From assembly GCF_000247695.1 (NCBI RefSeq), contig NW_004624732.1:41972424-42036423 (forward strand): DNA of 64,000 nucleotides. The letters run 5' to 3'. The notes beneath the pieces were generated by a model. The model ran no database searches. It was not told where the DNA came from and was given only the letters and a program-made list of their open reading frames with translations. This document shows, one piece after another, positions 1 to 11,934 of the stretch. Position 1 is the stretch's first letter. Each line of letters opens with the position of its first letter. The DNA comes from Heterocephalus glaber. Lineage: Eukaryota > Chordata > Mammalia > Rodentia > Bathyergidae. Made by a program: the position numbers and the translations under genes.

Positions 1-790
1 ATTTAACTATGACACCTAAAGTTTTGCTTGCAAAATTTCATTCAAACACAGAACCTATCTTTAAGTGTTCTGGCCATAGATTGACTGGGTATTTGTTGGA
101 GAAAAGGTAAATCTTAATATCTGATATATTAAAAATCTGTCATAGGGCCAAAAAAATGAGATGCCTGACTTCAATCACATAGAAAGCCAAGTTGAGAAAG
201 GGTACTGAGAGTCTCACCCATAGAGTTTATCATTTTCTCCTCTTTGCTACCCTCATTGTTAACTTTCCTTGTGCCTGATGGTTCCAGGTCTCCCATATGT
301 CCTTGTCAATGTTTTTATAGGAGAATCCTCTCATATCATGCTTGACCATGCTGTGATGTTAGATGAATGATTCTGGTCGAATCTAACAGGGTATTGGAAG
401 ATTGGTTTTGATTTCTTCTTTGCTTTTCATCTTCACTCCAGATTCTTACTGTGTTCTTCATATAATTTCTCCTTGTTCTTCAGCCTAAAATGTCTTGCTC
501 ATCATTATTTTTCTGGTATATAAGGAAAATTTCAACTTTGATTCCTTTAGACAATTAAAATAATATTTCACCTTTTTATGCTGTGCTAAATTAGTTACCA
601 CTCCTTTGTTTCCTTGGCAACATCCTGTCGCTGTTCTGATCTGAAGTTATCCCCCTTTTTACTCTCCTTCCCTTTTCTTATACATCATTTCTCTCTCTAT
701 GTGATTTTTTGAGTCTATGGAGAGAAGGGGGTTAACAGAAATCAATGCAGAAATCTAATCCACCATACTTGTCTAGGTGAATCCACCCAT
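1..790. other. Unassigned AT-rich DNA
   Basis: I see no open frame of note, no recognisable repeat consensus and no RNA gene here. It ends where the first LTR begins. Confidence 0.5.
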
Positions 791-1137
791 ATTAGTTTGC
801 TAGACCTGCCATAACAATACCACAGTCTGAATGGCATAACCAATAACCATAATTGTGGAGGTGAGGTGTCTGAGAGCAATAGATCCACAGGGTTAGTTTC
901 TTGTCAAGTGTCTGTCCTTGGCTTGCAGATGGATATTTTTTTAAACTGTGCATCTTTAAATGATTTTCCCTCTATATGACTGTGTCCTAATCTCCTTTCC
1001 TTTTAAAGATATAGTAACATTGGAATAGTGTCATTACAGTGTAATGACCTCATTTTAACATAAGTATCTCCTTAAAAGGTATTACCTCCAAGTAGAGTCA
1101 CATTCTAAGATACTAAAGATTAGGAAATCAACATAAT
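791..1137 (-). mobile_element. ERVL-MaLR solo LTR (MST/MLT1 type), antisense
   Basis: The stretch opens with TATTAGTTTGCTAGACCTGC and CATAACAATACCACAGTCTG, the reverse complement of the 3' end of MST/MLT1 LTRs. It carries on through TTGGCTTGCAGATGG, TGTGTCCTAATCTCC, TAATGACCTCATTTTAAC and GTCACATTCTAAGATACT, all in family order. It is therefore one minus-strand LTR with internal gaps. The 88-codon frame at 1145-1411 lies just beyond it and has no support as a gene. Confidence 0.75.
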
Positions 1138-1460
1138 GTAACTTTTAAGTGGACATAATTCCATCAATGACACTATGGTAAAAATAAAAATGTTCCAAAA
1201 TGTAAAGGCAAGGGAATCTTACTAGTGTGTGTAAGACTTTTGTCAATAGGTACTGAGACCACAGAAAGGAAATAGGAAAGTTTAAATGGCAGTTTTCAAG
1301 GATTTGCCTAGTGACAGACCATGTATGAGTAGTCTCTGTATGTTTAGGGAACAGCACTCTCACTACCTGAAAACCAAAAATAGGAAATAGAGATCTTACT
1401 GCAGATAACACTGAATCAATTGCACTTGCAAAAATAAATCATTATAGCAGCAGTATAAGT
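1138..1460. other. Unassigned spacer between two LTRs
   Basis: AT-rich sequence with one short minus-strand open frame (1145-1411). Nothing about that frame suggests selection or a known protein. Confidence 0.4.
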
Positions 1461-1463
1461 TGT

Positions 1464-1945
1464 ATCAGCCAGTTGTATCCGTTTACTAGAGAAACATATA
1501 ATACAAGATATACAAATATATGAGAATTTACAAGATTGGTGTACAATGGCAACTCACAGAATCAGATGTGGAAGAGCACAGAGGGTCTCTCTGCTTCCTG
1601 GAGATATAAAGAACCCACTCAAAGGCCTGAAGCTCCCTGTAGTGTCCCCATGGAGTCCTGAGCAAGAGGCCAATGGGTCTGAGATGAGATGGAAGGCTGA
1701 ACAGTCTATGCAGGAAAGCTGAAGGATCTGCTCTGAAAGCCAGGAGACAACATTCAAGGTGAAGGTGAAGACTGAAGCTCCTCTGAAGAAACAGAAACAG
1801 ATCTGTCCTTCATTTTCCCTTTATACTATCCAACAGACAAGCCACCCTAGGGTGGGTCTCCCACACCCTAGGATATGGAATTTCTGAGCCAATTTACTTG
1901 AGCTTTCCTTACTCAAGTTGACACAATCAATCAGCCATCATAGAG
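1464..1945 (-). mobile_element. ERVL LTR, MLT2-like, antisense
   Basis: The left end reads CCAGTTGTATCCGTTTACTAG then AGAAACATATAATAC, matching the reverse complement of the MLT2 3' end. The interior repeats CCTGAAGC and CCAATGG-type blocks typical of the family. The right end has ACTCAAGTTGACACAATCAA, the complement of the MLT2 5' start. Moderately diverged, no internal retroviral sequence, so a solo LTR. Confidence 0.65.
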
Positions 1946-2962
1946 GTGAATATAGAAGAGCCAATAGGACTCATTTACCCATTTATAAAAATTACTGAGG
2001 AACAAGGTTAGATCAGGAGGGGAACATAGTTGATTTTAAGATGAAAGATGTGATGTATAGTTACTGGCATTTGATACAACAATTGATAATACTGATTCCG
2101 TCTATAAGAAAGTTTATTTACTTATTTTTTGGTGAGTATAGATGTTAGAAAGGCATGAAAGAATGATACATAGGTTATGCTAAGTAGTTGATGTTATAAA
2201 ACACTGTAATTATATTACATTTGCAATAGTGTTTTTCTAAATAAATTTAGGTTAAGGAGTAACATATTGAATCTTTTTAAGTGTATCATGCTACCATGAT
2301 CTTAACTTTTGTTAGAATATCTTTTCTCTCTTGGCTTGTCTCCAGTTGATGAATTGCATTACTATTCATCCCAGGAAAAAAAATGTTTCATGTCTATTGT
2401 AAGTCATCATCTATTTCTACAGCAGCATCAGGTGCATAGGGTCTTCAAGTCATTAAAACAATGCTTAGACAATGTGTTCTAAAGTGTAGTTTTGTTATTC
2501 TTTGAAAATGAGAACTAAAAACACAAAATACACACATTTCCCATGCTATTATTGATGACATATAACCTCATGTTAGGAAAAATATAGGACAGGTATTAAA
2601 TTGTGTTAAAGAACTAATGGCGGAGAGTCATTTATGTAAGTGTAAGAGTTGACTAGTAAATGTAGTGAAAGCTGCCATAATTAGAGTTACAATTACTCAC
2701 AAAGATTTTGATTGTCTGGCTATGAATAAACCAGTGAAACTGCACAAGATGCCTTAGGTGACCATGTCCTGGTCCCTTCATTTAATCAGAAGAATGCCCA
2801 TGTCTAAATATTGACTGGTGATTTGCTTTCCTCTCTTGGAGGATCTCAGGAGACTGGCACTCTAAAGAAAGAAAGCCAAATTCAGAAAATCTGAGGTTTG
2901 GTGTAAACATGAATGGAAAATTCATGGCTTTCTGAGCATTAAGAATCAATCCTTCAGCCGAC
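1946..2962. other. Unassigned AT-rich DNA
   Basis: No gene or clear repeat. A 73-codon minus frame at 2782-3003 overlaps the U6 fragment at its edge and is a chance frame. Confidence 0.4.
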
Positions 2963-2978
2963 AATGAAATATCTCCTA
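2963..2978 (+). repeat. Left target-site duplication of the U6 fragment
   Basis: AATGAAATATCTCCTA here and AATGAAATAGCTCCTA at 3017-3032 differ at one base of 16. They bracket the U6 fragment, as expected of L1-mediated insertion. Confidence 0.75.
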
Positions 2979-2982
2979 CTTT

Positions 2983-3018
2983 GTGCTCACTTTGGCAGCA
3001 CATATACTAAAATTGGAA
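2983..3018 (+). pseudogene. U6 snRNA fragment, 3'-truncated retropseudogene
   Basis: GTGCTCACTTTGGCAGCACA then TATACTAAAATTGGAA matches the first ~36 nt of U6 snRNA (GTGCTCGCTTCGGCAGCAC...), with two C-to-T/G-to-A type changes in the 5' stem-loop. The ACAGAGA box, the catalytic core and the rest of U6 are missing, so it cannot work as a spliceosomal RNA. There is no A-tail. The match stops inside the right copy of a 16-bp TSD. Four extra bases (CTTT) sit between the left TSD and U6 position 1. I see no U6-type promoter upstream. The fragment is best read as an L1-mobilised 5' piece of U6. Confidence 0.85.
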
Positions 3019-3032
3019 TGAAATAGCTCCTA

Positions 3033-3485
3033 TGTAAGAAAAGGTCAAAAATTATATTTAGCTATTTTACACGTCATTAATTACAGCTTTAAGTGATGAG
3101 CACACACAATTTCTAGTCATAAATTCTAATATGGAAATTAATATTTATCCAGACTAATTCACTTCTGCTTATATATTTTATGTGTAAGTTATGTATGTTT
3201 TTACAGCTTTAAACTATATAAATATCAATGTTATGAATCCTCAAATAACATTGTAAATAAATACATACTTGAACTTTTTATAATTTTTGATTGCAGGTTA
3301 ATAGATGTAAATACTCTATACGTTAAACTATATGTTATACTATATACCTATATATAGTATATACTATATCTATCTATACATTATACTCTATACTCTAAAC
3401 ACTTCCTCAAGTTTACATTAATCGAAAAGTAATGATATAATCAGTCAAACATTAGTTTTCAGTAGCCAGACATACCTTTCGTCAA
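3033..3485. other. AT-rich spacer with TA-rich palindromic tract
   Basis: 3320-3385 is dominated by TATA/CTATA words that can fold on themselves (such as ATATACCTATATATAGTATA). It looks like a decayed simple repeat. Nothing else is recognised. Confidence 0.5.
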
Positions 3486-3725
3486 AACCAGCAGGGTGTG
3501 AGGGAGCAAGTCTGTTTATCTCAGGACTGTAGGAGTGGGAGGCCAAGGCAGGACAATCACAAATTCTTCTCCAGCCTGGGTAGCTTAGTGCCTTAGCAAG
3601 ACCCTGTCTCAAAACAAAACAAAACAAAACAAAACAACTTTAAAAATGCCTGAGAATGTACTTAGTGCAAAGGCCCTTGGTTGAATACCTCATCTCACAC
3701 ACACACACACACACACACACACGAA
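3486..3725 (+). mobile_element. B1-ID composite SINE with (CA)n tail
   Basis: The left part has a 7SL/B1 pattern: GGAGGCCAAGGCAGGACAAT, CCAGCCTGGGTAGC and AGCAAGACCCTGTCTCAAAA. An (AAAAC)n linker at about 3613-3636 leads to a degraded tRNA-like ID unit (CTTAGTGCAAAGGCCCTTGG, TTGAATACC). The tail is (CA)n at 3695-3721 and then CGAACGCACGCAC. A B1 joined to an ID unit is the arrangement of B1-dID SINEs known in squirrel-related rodents. That name is inferred from the layout. Confidence 0.65.
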
Positions 3726-5899
3726 CGCACGCACTTAAAAAGATATTGAAAGTTTTGAAATTTTCCTATATTTTTTTTCCTAAGGCACATTTGAGTTTCC
3801 CTTGCTTATCAAATATTCATTGACATTGTGGAACACGAAATAGAACTTAGCATGTATTGTCAGTCAAAATCTATTAGTTATACTTTATTGCTGTAAAGCT
3901 TCTATTGACACTGAACAAATTATTAAATGTAGATAGATTCTCTTTCCATAAAAAAGCAAATGAAAGCAAGATATTTAAATGAAACTTTGAATTCAAAGTC
4001 GCTCCAGGTTAGTAGGAGAGGCTGTGAAAATTCACCTGTGCTAAACTCTTAAACGGGAAGCAAAGATATTACAGTTCAAAAAACAGAATTTACCTCATCC
4101 ATTCTCAAATGCGAAACAAAATTAGGAAACTTCTCTGTGTGGGTATTTATGGTATTACTCCTCTTTTATGACAATATTTTAGCAGTTACAAAATAATAGT
4201 TCTAATAAGTTGGAGAGCAGATAGCTCACCAAATACTGTATCCTGAGGCCCGAATATGGGGAGTGTGCTGAGAGGAAGAAGGAAAGGTGGCAAGTTCAGT
4301 ATATTTAATTGGGTAACTCGGAAGCCTGCCAGAATTTGAGAACCATTGTTTAGACACCCTGTCTTCACTGTCTTTCCTTTTCCATACTGCATATTCGCTT
4401 ACTACTCTAAGGTCCCTTATGACTCATCACCTTCCAGAGTGCTGTTGTTTTGCTTTTGTGTAGTTGATATTCACTGCTTACACCCACACTCTTAAGCTCA
4501 ATGTCAGTTTCCTCAAATCAACTATTCTGTCTTCCTCCAAATGCATAAAGAGCAGAGCTTCTCCAGTGTCTTCAAGGCATAGTTTTACCCATAGTATAAT
4601 CCCAAGTGATGATTAATGGGTGAGTGATTCAGACTAGAAGGGATGGAAAAGAAATTTTGCTTTAAGCCATCAGACAGTATATCTGAGACCACTCCAGCCA
4701 CCATTGTCTTGTTCAAGTTATATAAGTTAATGTTTATTCTGATTATTTTAGCTACAGCTTAAATCACAGGCAATCTCAAGCCTCTCTCATTTAAAGGGTC
4801 ACCCTCAAAGAACAACAGAATTTTCCCTTTAGGAAACTGTAGAATATAATAGGTTTCCTAAGACAAATAGGATTTATATATTTATGAACCTATCTCATCG
4901 TGTGTTAGAGACCACAAGGAATTAATGTAGACACAACAGTTTGGCACTGTCACAGTTTGTTTGTCGAAAAATTACCTGCTTACAAAAATTCTAAGAGATT
5001 TTGATGACTATGTATATGGGATATAGGGTATATATCATCCTAAAAATGTACCTGAGCAGATTGATTAATTTATATAACTCTCCCAGAGTCTCTGTGCTAA
5101 TGTCACATGCTCCAGATAGTCCAGAAAATATCATCCTGTGATACACAATCTAAAATAACCAGCATCAGAAGAATCAGAAATAGAGTTAATTTCTTCTCTT
5201 TTCTTGATTCCATTTATCTCTGGTGGACATTCCAAATCACAATTGTTATAATTTCTGTAGAGTGGTCAAATAACTTCAGAATATGCAGATTTAGATAGCA
5301 CAACTTGTCGATGTTTACTGACTCCTATCTTCCAGTGCTAAATCTTCTGTGAAGGAAAGAAAATTCTACTGGCTTCATTAATTCCTGTCAAAATATATAA
5401 TGATAATATAAATCATTTTGCTTTAATTCACATTTTGCAATAATCTGATGGCTAACGACTTAATATGTTTGGATTATATGTGGTAGATATTATTTTAATT
5501 TCTTAAAATTTAGCCCTGTTTTCAGTGCACACTATAGGATATGTCTATATGTTCTTGAAGTTAGGTGTGTTCATGTCACTTGTCTTGGCCAAAGGTATGT
5601 GCACACAGGTTGTAAGTCATCTCTGGAAGGAACATCAAGAATTGATACATAGATTACCTTGTCCCCTTACAATTAGTTTTTGTTTCAATTATTGGACTTT
5701 TCAATTCTAAAGCTTTCATTTAATAGGTCATTTTAGTATTTTCTGCCTTCATTCAGATTCCTTATTTTTTGAGTCACTGTGTCCACAAATTATTTTAAGT
5801 CTTTAAAGACGGTTATCTTCTGTTCTTGGAGCATATACAGATATATCAAACCAGGGGTGTTATCTTTGTTGCCTAAATTTAATATCTGGGTCCCCTCAG
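3726..5899. other. Unassigned AT-rich DNA
   Basis: Several 60-70 codon frames on both strands have no domain, no biased composition and no supporting context. I see no clear repeat consensus. Confidence 0.4.
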
Positions 5900-5903
5900 A
5901 GAC

Positions 5904-5955
5904 AATGTTTTGTTTTGTTTTGGTTTGGTTTGTGTGTGTGTGTGTGGGGGGGGGT
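5904..5955 (+). repeat. GTTTT/GT microsatellite ending in a G run
   Basis: A GTTTT-rich run passes into (TG)n and ends in ten consecutive G residues near 5946-5955. It is a simple-sequence tract and a likely site of length variation. Confidence 0.85.
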
Positions 5956-6890
5956 CTTGCATCACAGTTTGCCTTTTAATTCCCTAGCTGATCAACTTTG
6001 TTGAATATAGAACCCTTTATTATAGCAATAATGGATTGAGACATTTTTCTACTCTGAAGAGTTTTTAGTTTTGCTGTTTGCTTTATTATTTTTCTCCTTT
6101 CTTCCCTTTTTTGTCTTTCTTTCTTCACATTTTTCTTTTATTTGTAATTTTCCTGTCTGGACGAAAGTTGGGATCCACATTCTTGTAGTCCACATGGAAG
6201 AGGACTGTTCATAGCACTGGATTTCCCCATTCACTTATCACCAAGATTACTATTTCTCCTGACAAATAAGCTGAGCATGTTTATTTGTTTTTGTCATTCA
6301 ATCCAAAGCAAGTAAATTTCTGTATTGACAAAAGTGCTGGTTTTAATGCCTAGATTCACCCTGGAAGAACTTAGTGACTAAGAGCTCAAACTCGAGCAGC
6401 TTTTCGTGAATACACTTGTCTCAATAAGATTTTGCCTTTTACTGAACTTACTTAGTTTTCAAATTCTTGTTTTTGAAAAATTTGTTCAATATTGTAGTTC
6501 TAATTTCTGACCTTATCTTGCTTCCATTTCTAAAAGTTTTGTGTATATTTGCATGTTTAAATTCATTTCAACTTTGATAGGATTAGGACTGTCATTGCAG
6601 TATAATACCATGTTTTATTACTTGATTATAATTTATCTACTTGCATATTGTCACTCAGAAAAGCTATTTTATAGTGAAGTTCTCAACTATTGTGCCTTCA
6701 TATTATTATTCTCTGGCATGAAGCAAATAGAAGGCAAAATGCAATTGACCAGAATCTAACAAAAATGGAGAAAGATGTTTGCCATTTACTGCAGAGCAGT
6801 CATTTCATGTTCTAAAATTATAACCAAAAAAGAAGTAAAAACTTCCCTCTAAACTAGTGCAAAAAAATATTATCTAAGAAAAAGACTTTT
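5956..6890. other. Unassigned AT-rich DNA
   Basis: Low-information T-rich sequence. It may be ancient antisense LINE sequence, but I cannot anchor it to a consensus. The 72-codon plus frame at 6541-6759 is not supported. Confidence 0.3.
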
Positions 6891-6894
6891 TTTT

Positions 6895-7200
6895 TTTTTA
6901 CTAGAACTTGTTTGCAGTTCATAATGTTAGCAGTATGGTGGGGAGTTGGTACATGCTCATAATAAATTTTAATGCTTCTTTTCTCTTTTTAAAAATTTTC
7001 TACCTTCCTCTCCTTTAGCTGTTTCTTCCTCTTGATTCCCTCTCCATTTGCAAGATCTCTGTTTTCATAATTTTCCCTTCAATTATTTTTCCCATCCTTC
7101 TTTTCCCCCCTCCCTTTCTTTGCTATCCATCTCTTGTTCTCCTATCCATTTGAAAAAGATGTAACAAATTTCTAATTGTCTACCTTCTATTTTGTTCTCT
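6895..7200 (-). mobile_element. Probable L1 3'UTR fragment, antisense
   Basis: The start (ACTAGAACTTGTTTGCAGTT then CATAATG) resembles the antisense L1 end at 20655 (TATAAGTTTGCAGTACATAATG). Both lead into long pyrimidine-rich DNA, the complement of the purine-rich L1 3'UTR. The 5' limit is unclear. Confidence 0.45.
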
Positions 7201-7244
7201 TTCTTCTCTTTTTCTTTCCTTTAAATAAGGAATATTTATATTTC

Positions 7245-7281
7245 TTATAAATATATATAATGTATATATATATATATATAT
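7245..7281 (+). repeat. (TA)n tract
   Basis: Alternating TA runs (ATATATATAATGTATATATA and on). Simple repeat. Confidence 0.85.
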
Positions 7282-7284
7282 TTC

Positions 7285-7540
7285 CCCATGTTTATAACAT
7301 CTCAATTTATAATAGCAATATATAGTTACATCTTGGAAATGGCCTGTATACCCATTAACAGATGAATAGATAAAGAAAATGTGGTATTTATACCCAAAGG
7401 AGTACTACTCTGACATGAAGGAAAATAAACCTGAGGCATTCCTAGGTAAATAGATGGAACTTGAAACCATAATATTAAGTGCAATAACTCAGACTGTCAA
7501 GTTTAAATATTACATGGTTTATCTTACATAAGAACATGCT
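7285..7540 (+). mobile_element. L1M ORF2 3' fragment
   Basis: Sense-strand L1 words in order: ATTTATAATAGCAATATATA, GGCCTGTATACCCATTAACA, GATGAATAGATAAAGAAAAT, GTGGTATTTATACC, AGTACTACTCTGACATGAAG and AATATTAAGTGCAATAACTC. These are the diverged C-terminal codons of L1 ORF2. No intact frame remains. Confidence 0.75.
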
Positions 7541-9138
7541 TTTATGACAATTAATTTAGCCAGTCTAATTCCTCAGCTTTTTCTGAATAATTTATGTGCT
7601 TTTTCGATTTCCTGCAAGATTCTTTCAGTTCAACTCACATGTTGTAAATCATCTTTTAAATTAACATATGCAAATCAGTAAGGAGTTTTCTGGTTAAAAA
7701 ATAAAAAATGAATGTAAATTATATAAAAAGAAATCAAAAGTAAAACATTACAAATAAATAAAGACAGGCTCAAACCCCTAAAGCAGAAGTTGATAATTGT
7801 GGCAAGATTTCTCATGATATTCAGTAAGCAAGAATGACAAAGCAGATGTACTCACTGTTGTAGAGAAGCAAAGTCCATGCCTCCATTCAAAGTTGGACTG
7901 GGGTGTATTTGAGGCTTTGTGTCCACTTAAGCTACTGGGCACATACTTTTGGCATACAATCCAAAGTAAAGCTTGGTCTTTGCTTGTGGCTGACCTTAAC
8001 TTTGAAAATCCTCCAGGCTCAGATTTGGAACTACATGCAAATAAATCTCTGTGGTAATATGCAAACACAGACTAATAAATCTCTTAAATTATATCTAATT
8101 CATTCTAACTTGAGAAATAAGAGAGATGTTAGTTTACACATGAATTAGAATTAGAAATGTATGTCAAAAATTTGTACATGTACCAATTGCACGAAAAAGA
8201 ATGTAAACATTATGAATTGCAAATATGAACCAAGAAAATTTTTGTCCAAAAGTAACACTATCATAGAGAAAAGAGCTTGTATTTTTGATATTTAAGAACG
8301 AAATAAATATTAAAATCTTTAAAATGTTGCCAAAACTTTCTTGGACACTGAGTATGCCTCTTGTCTGAGTTAATTTCTCAAACAGAAGATCTCATGCTTG
8401 AAGTGGAACACTTACTTATTTGTTATTTTCATTTGGTTTCTCTTAATTGAGCCCACTGTGACATAAGACTTTACAAGCATAATTTAACCATAATTCTTAT
8501 ATTTCCCATTTCCCTGCAATCAGTTTTACTGACCTTAGTATTTGAGCAAGTGAGGGTAAAGAGTAGTATCAGAAACAGAAAGTAAAATAAGCCAGAACTA
8601 TTTAAAAATTGAACCAGACAGATTTTCATAAGGGAGCTCATTTCTCTTAGCTTAGCAATGTACATTATATTCAGAAAATGGTAAATCTCAATCCCTGATG
8701 AATGCAGCTCATGATCCCATTAAAAGAGGAGCAAAACCCATCTTGTTTGGGAGCTAGTTCTCCCTTTATTTTTAAATACCAGGAATTCATAATTGTATAG
8801 CCCAAGGTGATATTAGCAGTGGCACATTTCTGGATTTGATTGTCTTTTATGCTAAACCCTAATGCCTGATCAGGGTTTGAAATATGTGCCAGTACTTATG
8901 CATTTTATTGTGAGAGTTCTTAGTGATTTATCATTAAGCTCTAACACTCACGCAAGCAATGTTTTTATCAATCACAGACAACCAAAAAAAATAATAAAAA
9001 CAAATCAAACAAATTTATGTACTCTGATCTGATCTCATTTAATTTTTGTGTATTCCCTTCATTTAAAAAATTTAGTGTTAAAATTCAAGGAAATAATAAT
9101 CCAATTTCTGAAAAGTCAACCTAAGACTGTGTTACTTG
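7541..9138. other. Unassigned AT-rich DNA
   Basis: Overlapping short frames at 7778-8148 on opposite strands have no recognisable content. No repeat was identified with confidence. Confidence 0.4.
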
Positions 9139-9152
9139 AGAACAATTGAGAG
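9139..9152 (+). repeat. Left TSD of the 9.15-kb L1
   Basis: AGAACAATTGAGAG is repeated exactly at 9975-9988, immediately after the element's A-rich end. Confidence 0.9.
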
Positions 9153-9974
9153 AGATTCCACCTCACCCCAGAAAGAATGGCTGCTATCAAGAAATCAACC
9201 AATAACAAATGCTGTTGGGGGTGTGGGGAGAAAGGAATCCTTCTCCATTGTTGGTGGGAGTGCAGACTGGTGCAATCACTGTGAAAATTAATATGGACAT
9301 ACATCAAAGAACTAGGACCAGAGGTCCCATTTGACACAGCCATTCTTCTGCTGGGTATCTTCCCAACAGAATTAAAAGAATCATACCACAGCGATATATG
9401 TGAACCTGTGTTTATCGCAGAACAGTTTGTAATAGCTAAAGCTTGGAAACAGGCCAAATGCCCATCAACTGGAAACAGGATAAAGAAGATGTGGGGTTTT
9501 TTTTTGCTTTTTGTTTTTTTTATAAAAATGGAGTACTACTCAGCCATAAAGAATGAGAAACTAGAGACATTTATAGCTAAATGGATGCATATTGAGGCCA
9601 TACTCTTAAGTGAAATAAGTAGGACACACATGTGTAAATACCGAATAGTTTCTCTAGTGTGAGAAACTGAAAGTGTAAATAAGGATTAAAATGAATAATT
9701 GATTATTTGAAATAGGAAGAAAAGGTCCAAAGGAGTAGGGATGGTGGGAGGGGAAGGGGAAATGAAAGAAGGGAAAGGAAAAATTATGAGAAAAGAAAAA
9801 AAAATGGAAACAAAGTCTATGTAAATATGGAAGGGTGGAGGGGGTGAAGGGCGCACAGGTAATGGGGAAAAAATAAGAACCAAGATACATCATGTACAAG
9901 TACAAGCACCCAATGATAAATGTAAACGTATTGTATACCTAAAATGTACCAATAAAAGAATTTAAGGGAAAAAA
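9153..9974 (+). mobile_element. 5'-truncated L1: ORF2 3' end plus 3'UTR
   Basis: About 822 bp of sense L1 lies between perfect 14-bp TSDs. The first half is the ORF2 C-terminal region (CCATTGTTGGTGGGAGTGCA, GGAGTACTACTCAGCCATAA, AAATGGATGCATATTGAGGC, TAAGTGAAATAAGTAGGACA), with frame breaks and a T-rich interruption near 9498-9523. The second half (about 9690-9960) is the strongly purine-rich 3'UTR, ending ACCAATAAAAGAATTTAAGG and a short A run. No functional protein is possible. The antisense open frames at 9654-9905 come only from the purine-rich strand lacking complementary stops. Confidence 0.92.
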
Positions 9975-9988
9975 AGAACAATTGAGAG
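9975..9988 (+). repeat. Right TSD of the 9.15-kb L1
   Basis: Exact second copy of AGAACAATTGAGAG. It defines the 3' junction of the insertion. Confidence 0.9.
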
Positions 9989-11934
9989 TATTAGAATGAG
10001 AGAGTTGTTAGAAATCTTTAATTAGTAATTTAATCTGGAATTGCAGTGTGTGATGTTTTATATTTATAGAAAAATTGAAGATTTCTCTATCGTAAGGAAT
10101 TAAAAACAAATGGAACTTAATGCAGCAGTCTTTTAATCTGTGCTGTATGCTTTAGAAAAAAAGTATATCTGTAAATGTTAAGGGCAATATTGAGAATGAA
10201 TGAAGATTTAATTAAGGCAAATATGTTTGAAACTGAAAATATGAGAAAAGCCCAGAATTTATAATAGCTTTCATCTCATAGATAATTTATATGTACAACT
10301 TATTATTTGTACTAATACCTTTTTAAAAGAATACTTAATAAATTCCTGTACTTGTGAAATAATCACAGATGATTTATAACACTTTATCCTGCCCTTTCAA
10401 CTGGTAGATTCTCCTATACACGAATGGTGACTTATTTAAAAACACAAAATTACATGGTTTAAACTTTCTTATAACTTCATCATTTAGTTATGCTAGCCCT
10501 TGCTTTAGAACTAAAGTCAACTCATTTAATGAAATGCTTACTAAAACACTAATGCCATTATTACATATGTAACAGTTTAAAAATACAGCCTTATAGTTGG
10601 AACATGCCCAGCACCAGTGAATCAATTTCCTATGTGCTTTGTAAAAACAACTTCTGCTTTATTGCTTTTTGGAAATAGAATTGAAGCAATACTTCACAAA
10701 AGCCATTAAGTAGGGTTTGTGACACAAAATGTAAAGCTTCTGACTAAATGATATCATTTCTTGATTTCTTTTGGGTGCATAATGGCCTAATGAAAACTGA
10801 TGAGATTATTCATATGTTCACATTCTCAGTTATCATCTCCGATAGCCTCGAATTTAAAAGTTGATTTGTAAAATTATACAATGGTACAATTGAATAATCA
10901 ACCTTATAAGCAGACTACTGCTGAATAATCCAAAATTTTAATTGGTCAAACAAAGTAGCATTTAGTACTGGAAAATAAAGAAGAAAGTCTATGATGAGAA
11001 CAATTAGTACAATGGTGATTCTTTTATAACAGCCACACATTAAATTTTTTAACTAAAAAGGAATGAAATATTATTAAACTGGTGAATGAAGGGCCAATCC
11101 TTTGGGGGTTTTTGTAGATTTTTAAAAATAGTTCCTTTGGAAATCAGTTGGCAAGTATTTAATGGTAAAACTGCAGAAGTTATAACAGGAAAGAAATAAC
11201 CAGAGTCCTTTGATTCTATACCATTTTCTGGGAGAGCAATATAAATACTGGAAAAATATGAGTTTGTTAAAATATATCAGTCCAAGTTATTTTTAAATAT
11301 TCATTGTGGTTTAAAATTTTGTTTTAACTAAAAAGAGATGGATTATGTTTAGATTCTATGGTATCATGTGTTGTGGTTTTCAAAACTTTAAAAAAATAGG
11401 TTTCATTCACACTGAAGCCGGTCAGAAGGACTTTGCATACATATATCAGCCATGTGAGCCTCCAGAGAATGTTAAGTATAACCAGGCCACAAGAATTAGA
11501 ATTAGCGTCAGTCTTATTTAAAAGCTGCCTTGTTCATCTTTGCAACTCTAGATTCTTGGCCAAGATTAAATCATGAATCTCCTCAGGACTCTTGTGAGAT
11601 GGTTAAGCAAGGAGAAGTAGAGAAAGAATGGCAAAGAGGTTAAGGGGCTTTAATTGCACTGCTGTCTTAATATGTATATAAATCAAATGAAGACAAAAAC
11701 ACATATTATACAAGTAAAGCCAGGGTTTTGTTCTCCTTTGAATAGTAACAACAAAATAAAGGCTAATTCTAATCAAAAATTGTGTCAAATGTACACTTAC
11801 ATTTAAAAAACTTATCAATCACCACTTGGATTCAAAACCAGTATTTTTTTCTAATTATGAGAAAATAGAGTCCCGTAATTAAACATTAGGTAAGAGATGA
11901 AATAATTATATTTTTAAAGAGCTCTGTATTAGTT
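9989..11934. other. Unassigned AT-rich DNA
   Basis: No gene, RNA or confident repeat. The 71-codon minus frame at 11603-11818 is unsupported. Confidence 0.4.

Noticed and set aside
2983..3018. Functional U6 snRNA gene
   Set aside because: Only the first third of U6 is present, the catalytic core is missing, and it lies between retroposition TSDs without U6 promoter elements.
9654..9905. Two overlapping minus-strand frames of 83 and 65 codons
   Set aside because: Complement of the purine-rich L1 3'UTR. The same peptide words recur at 21.9 kb because the repeat recurs.
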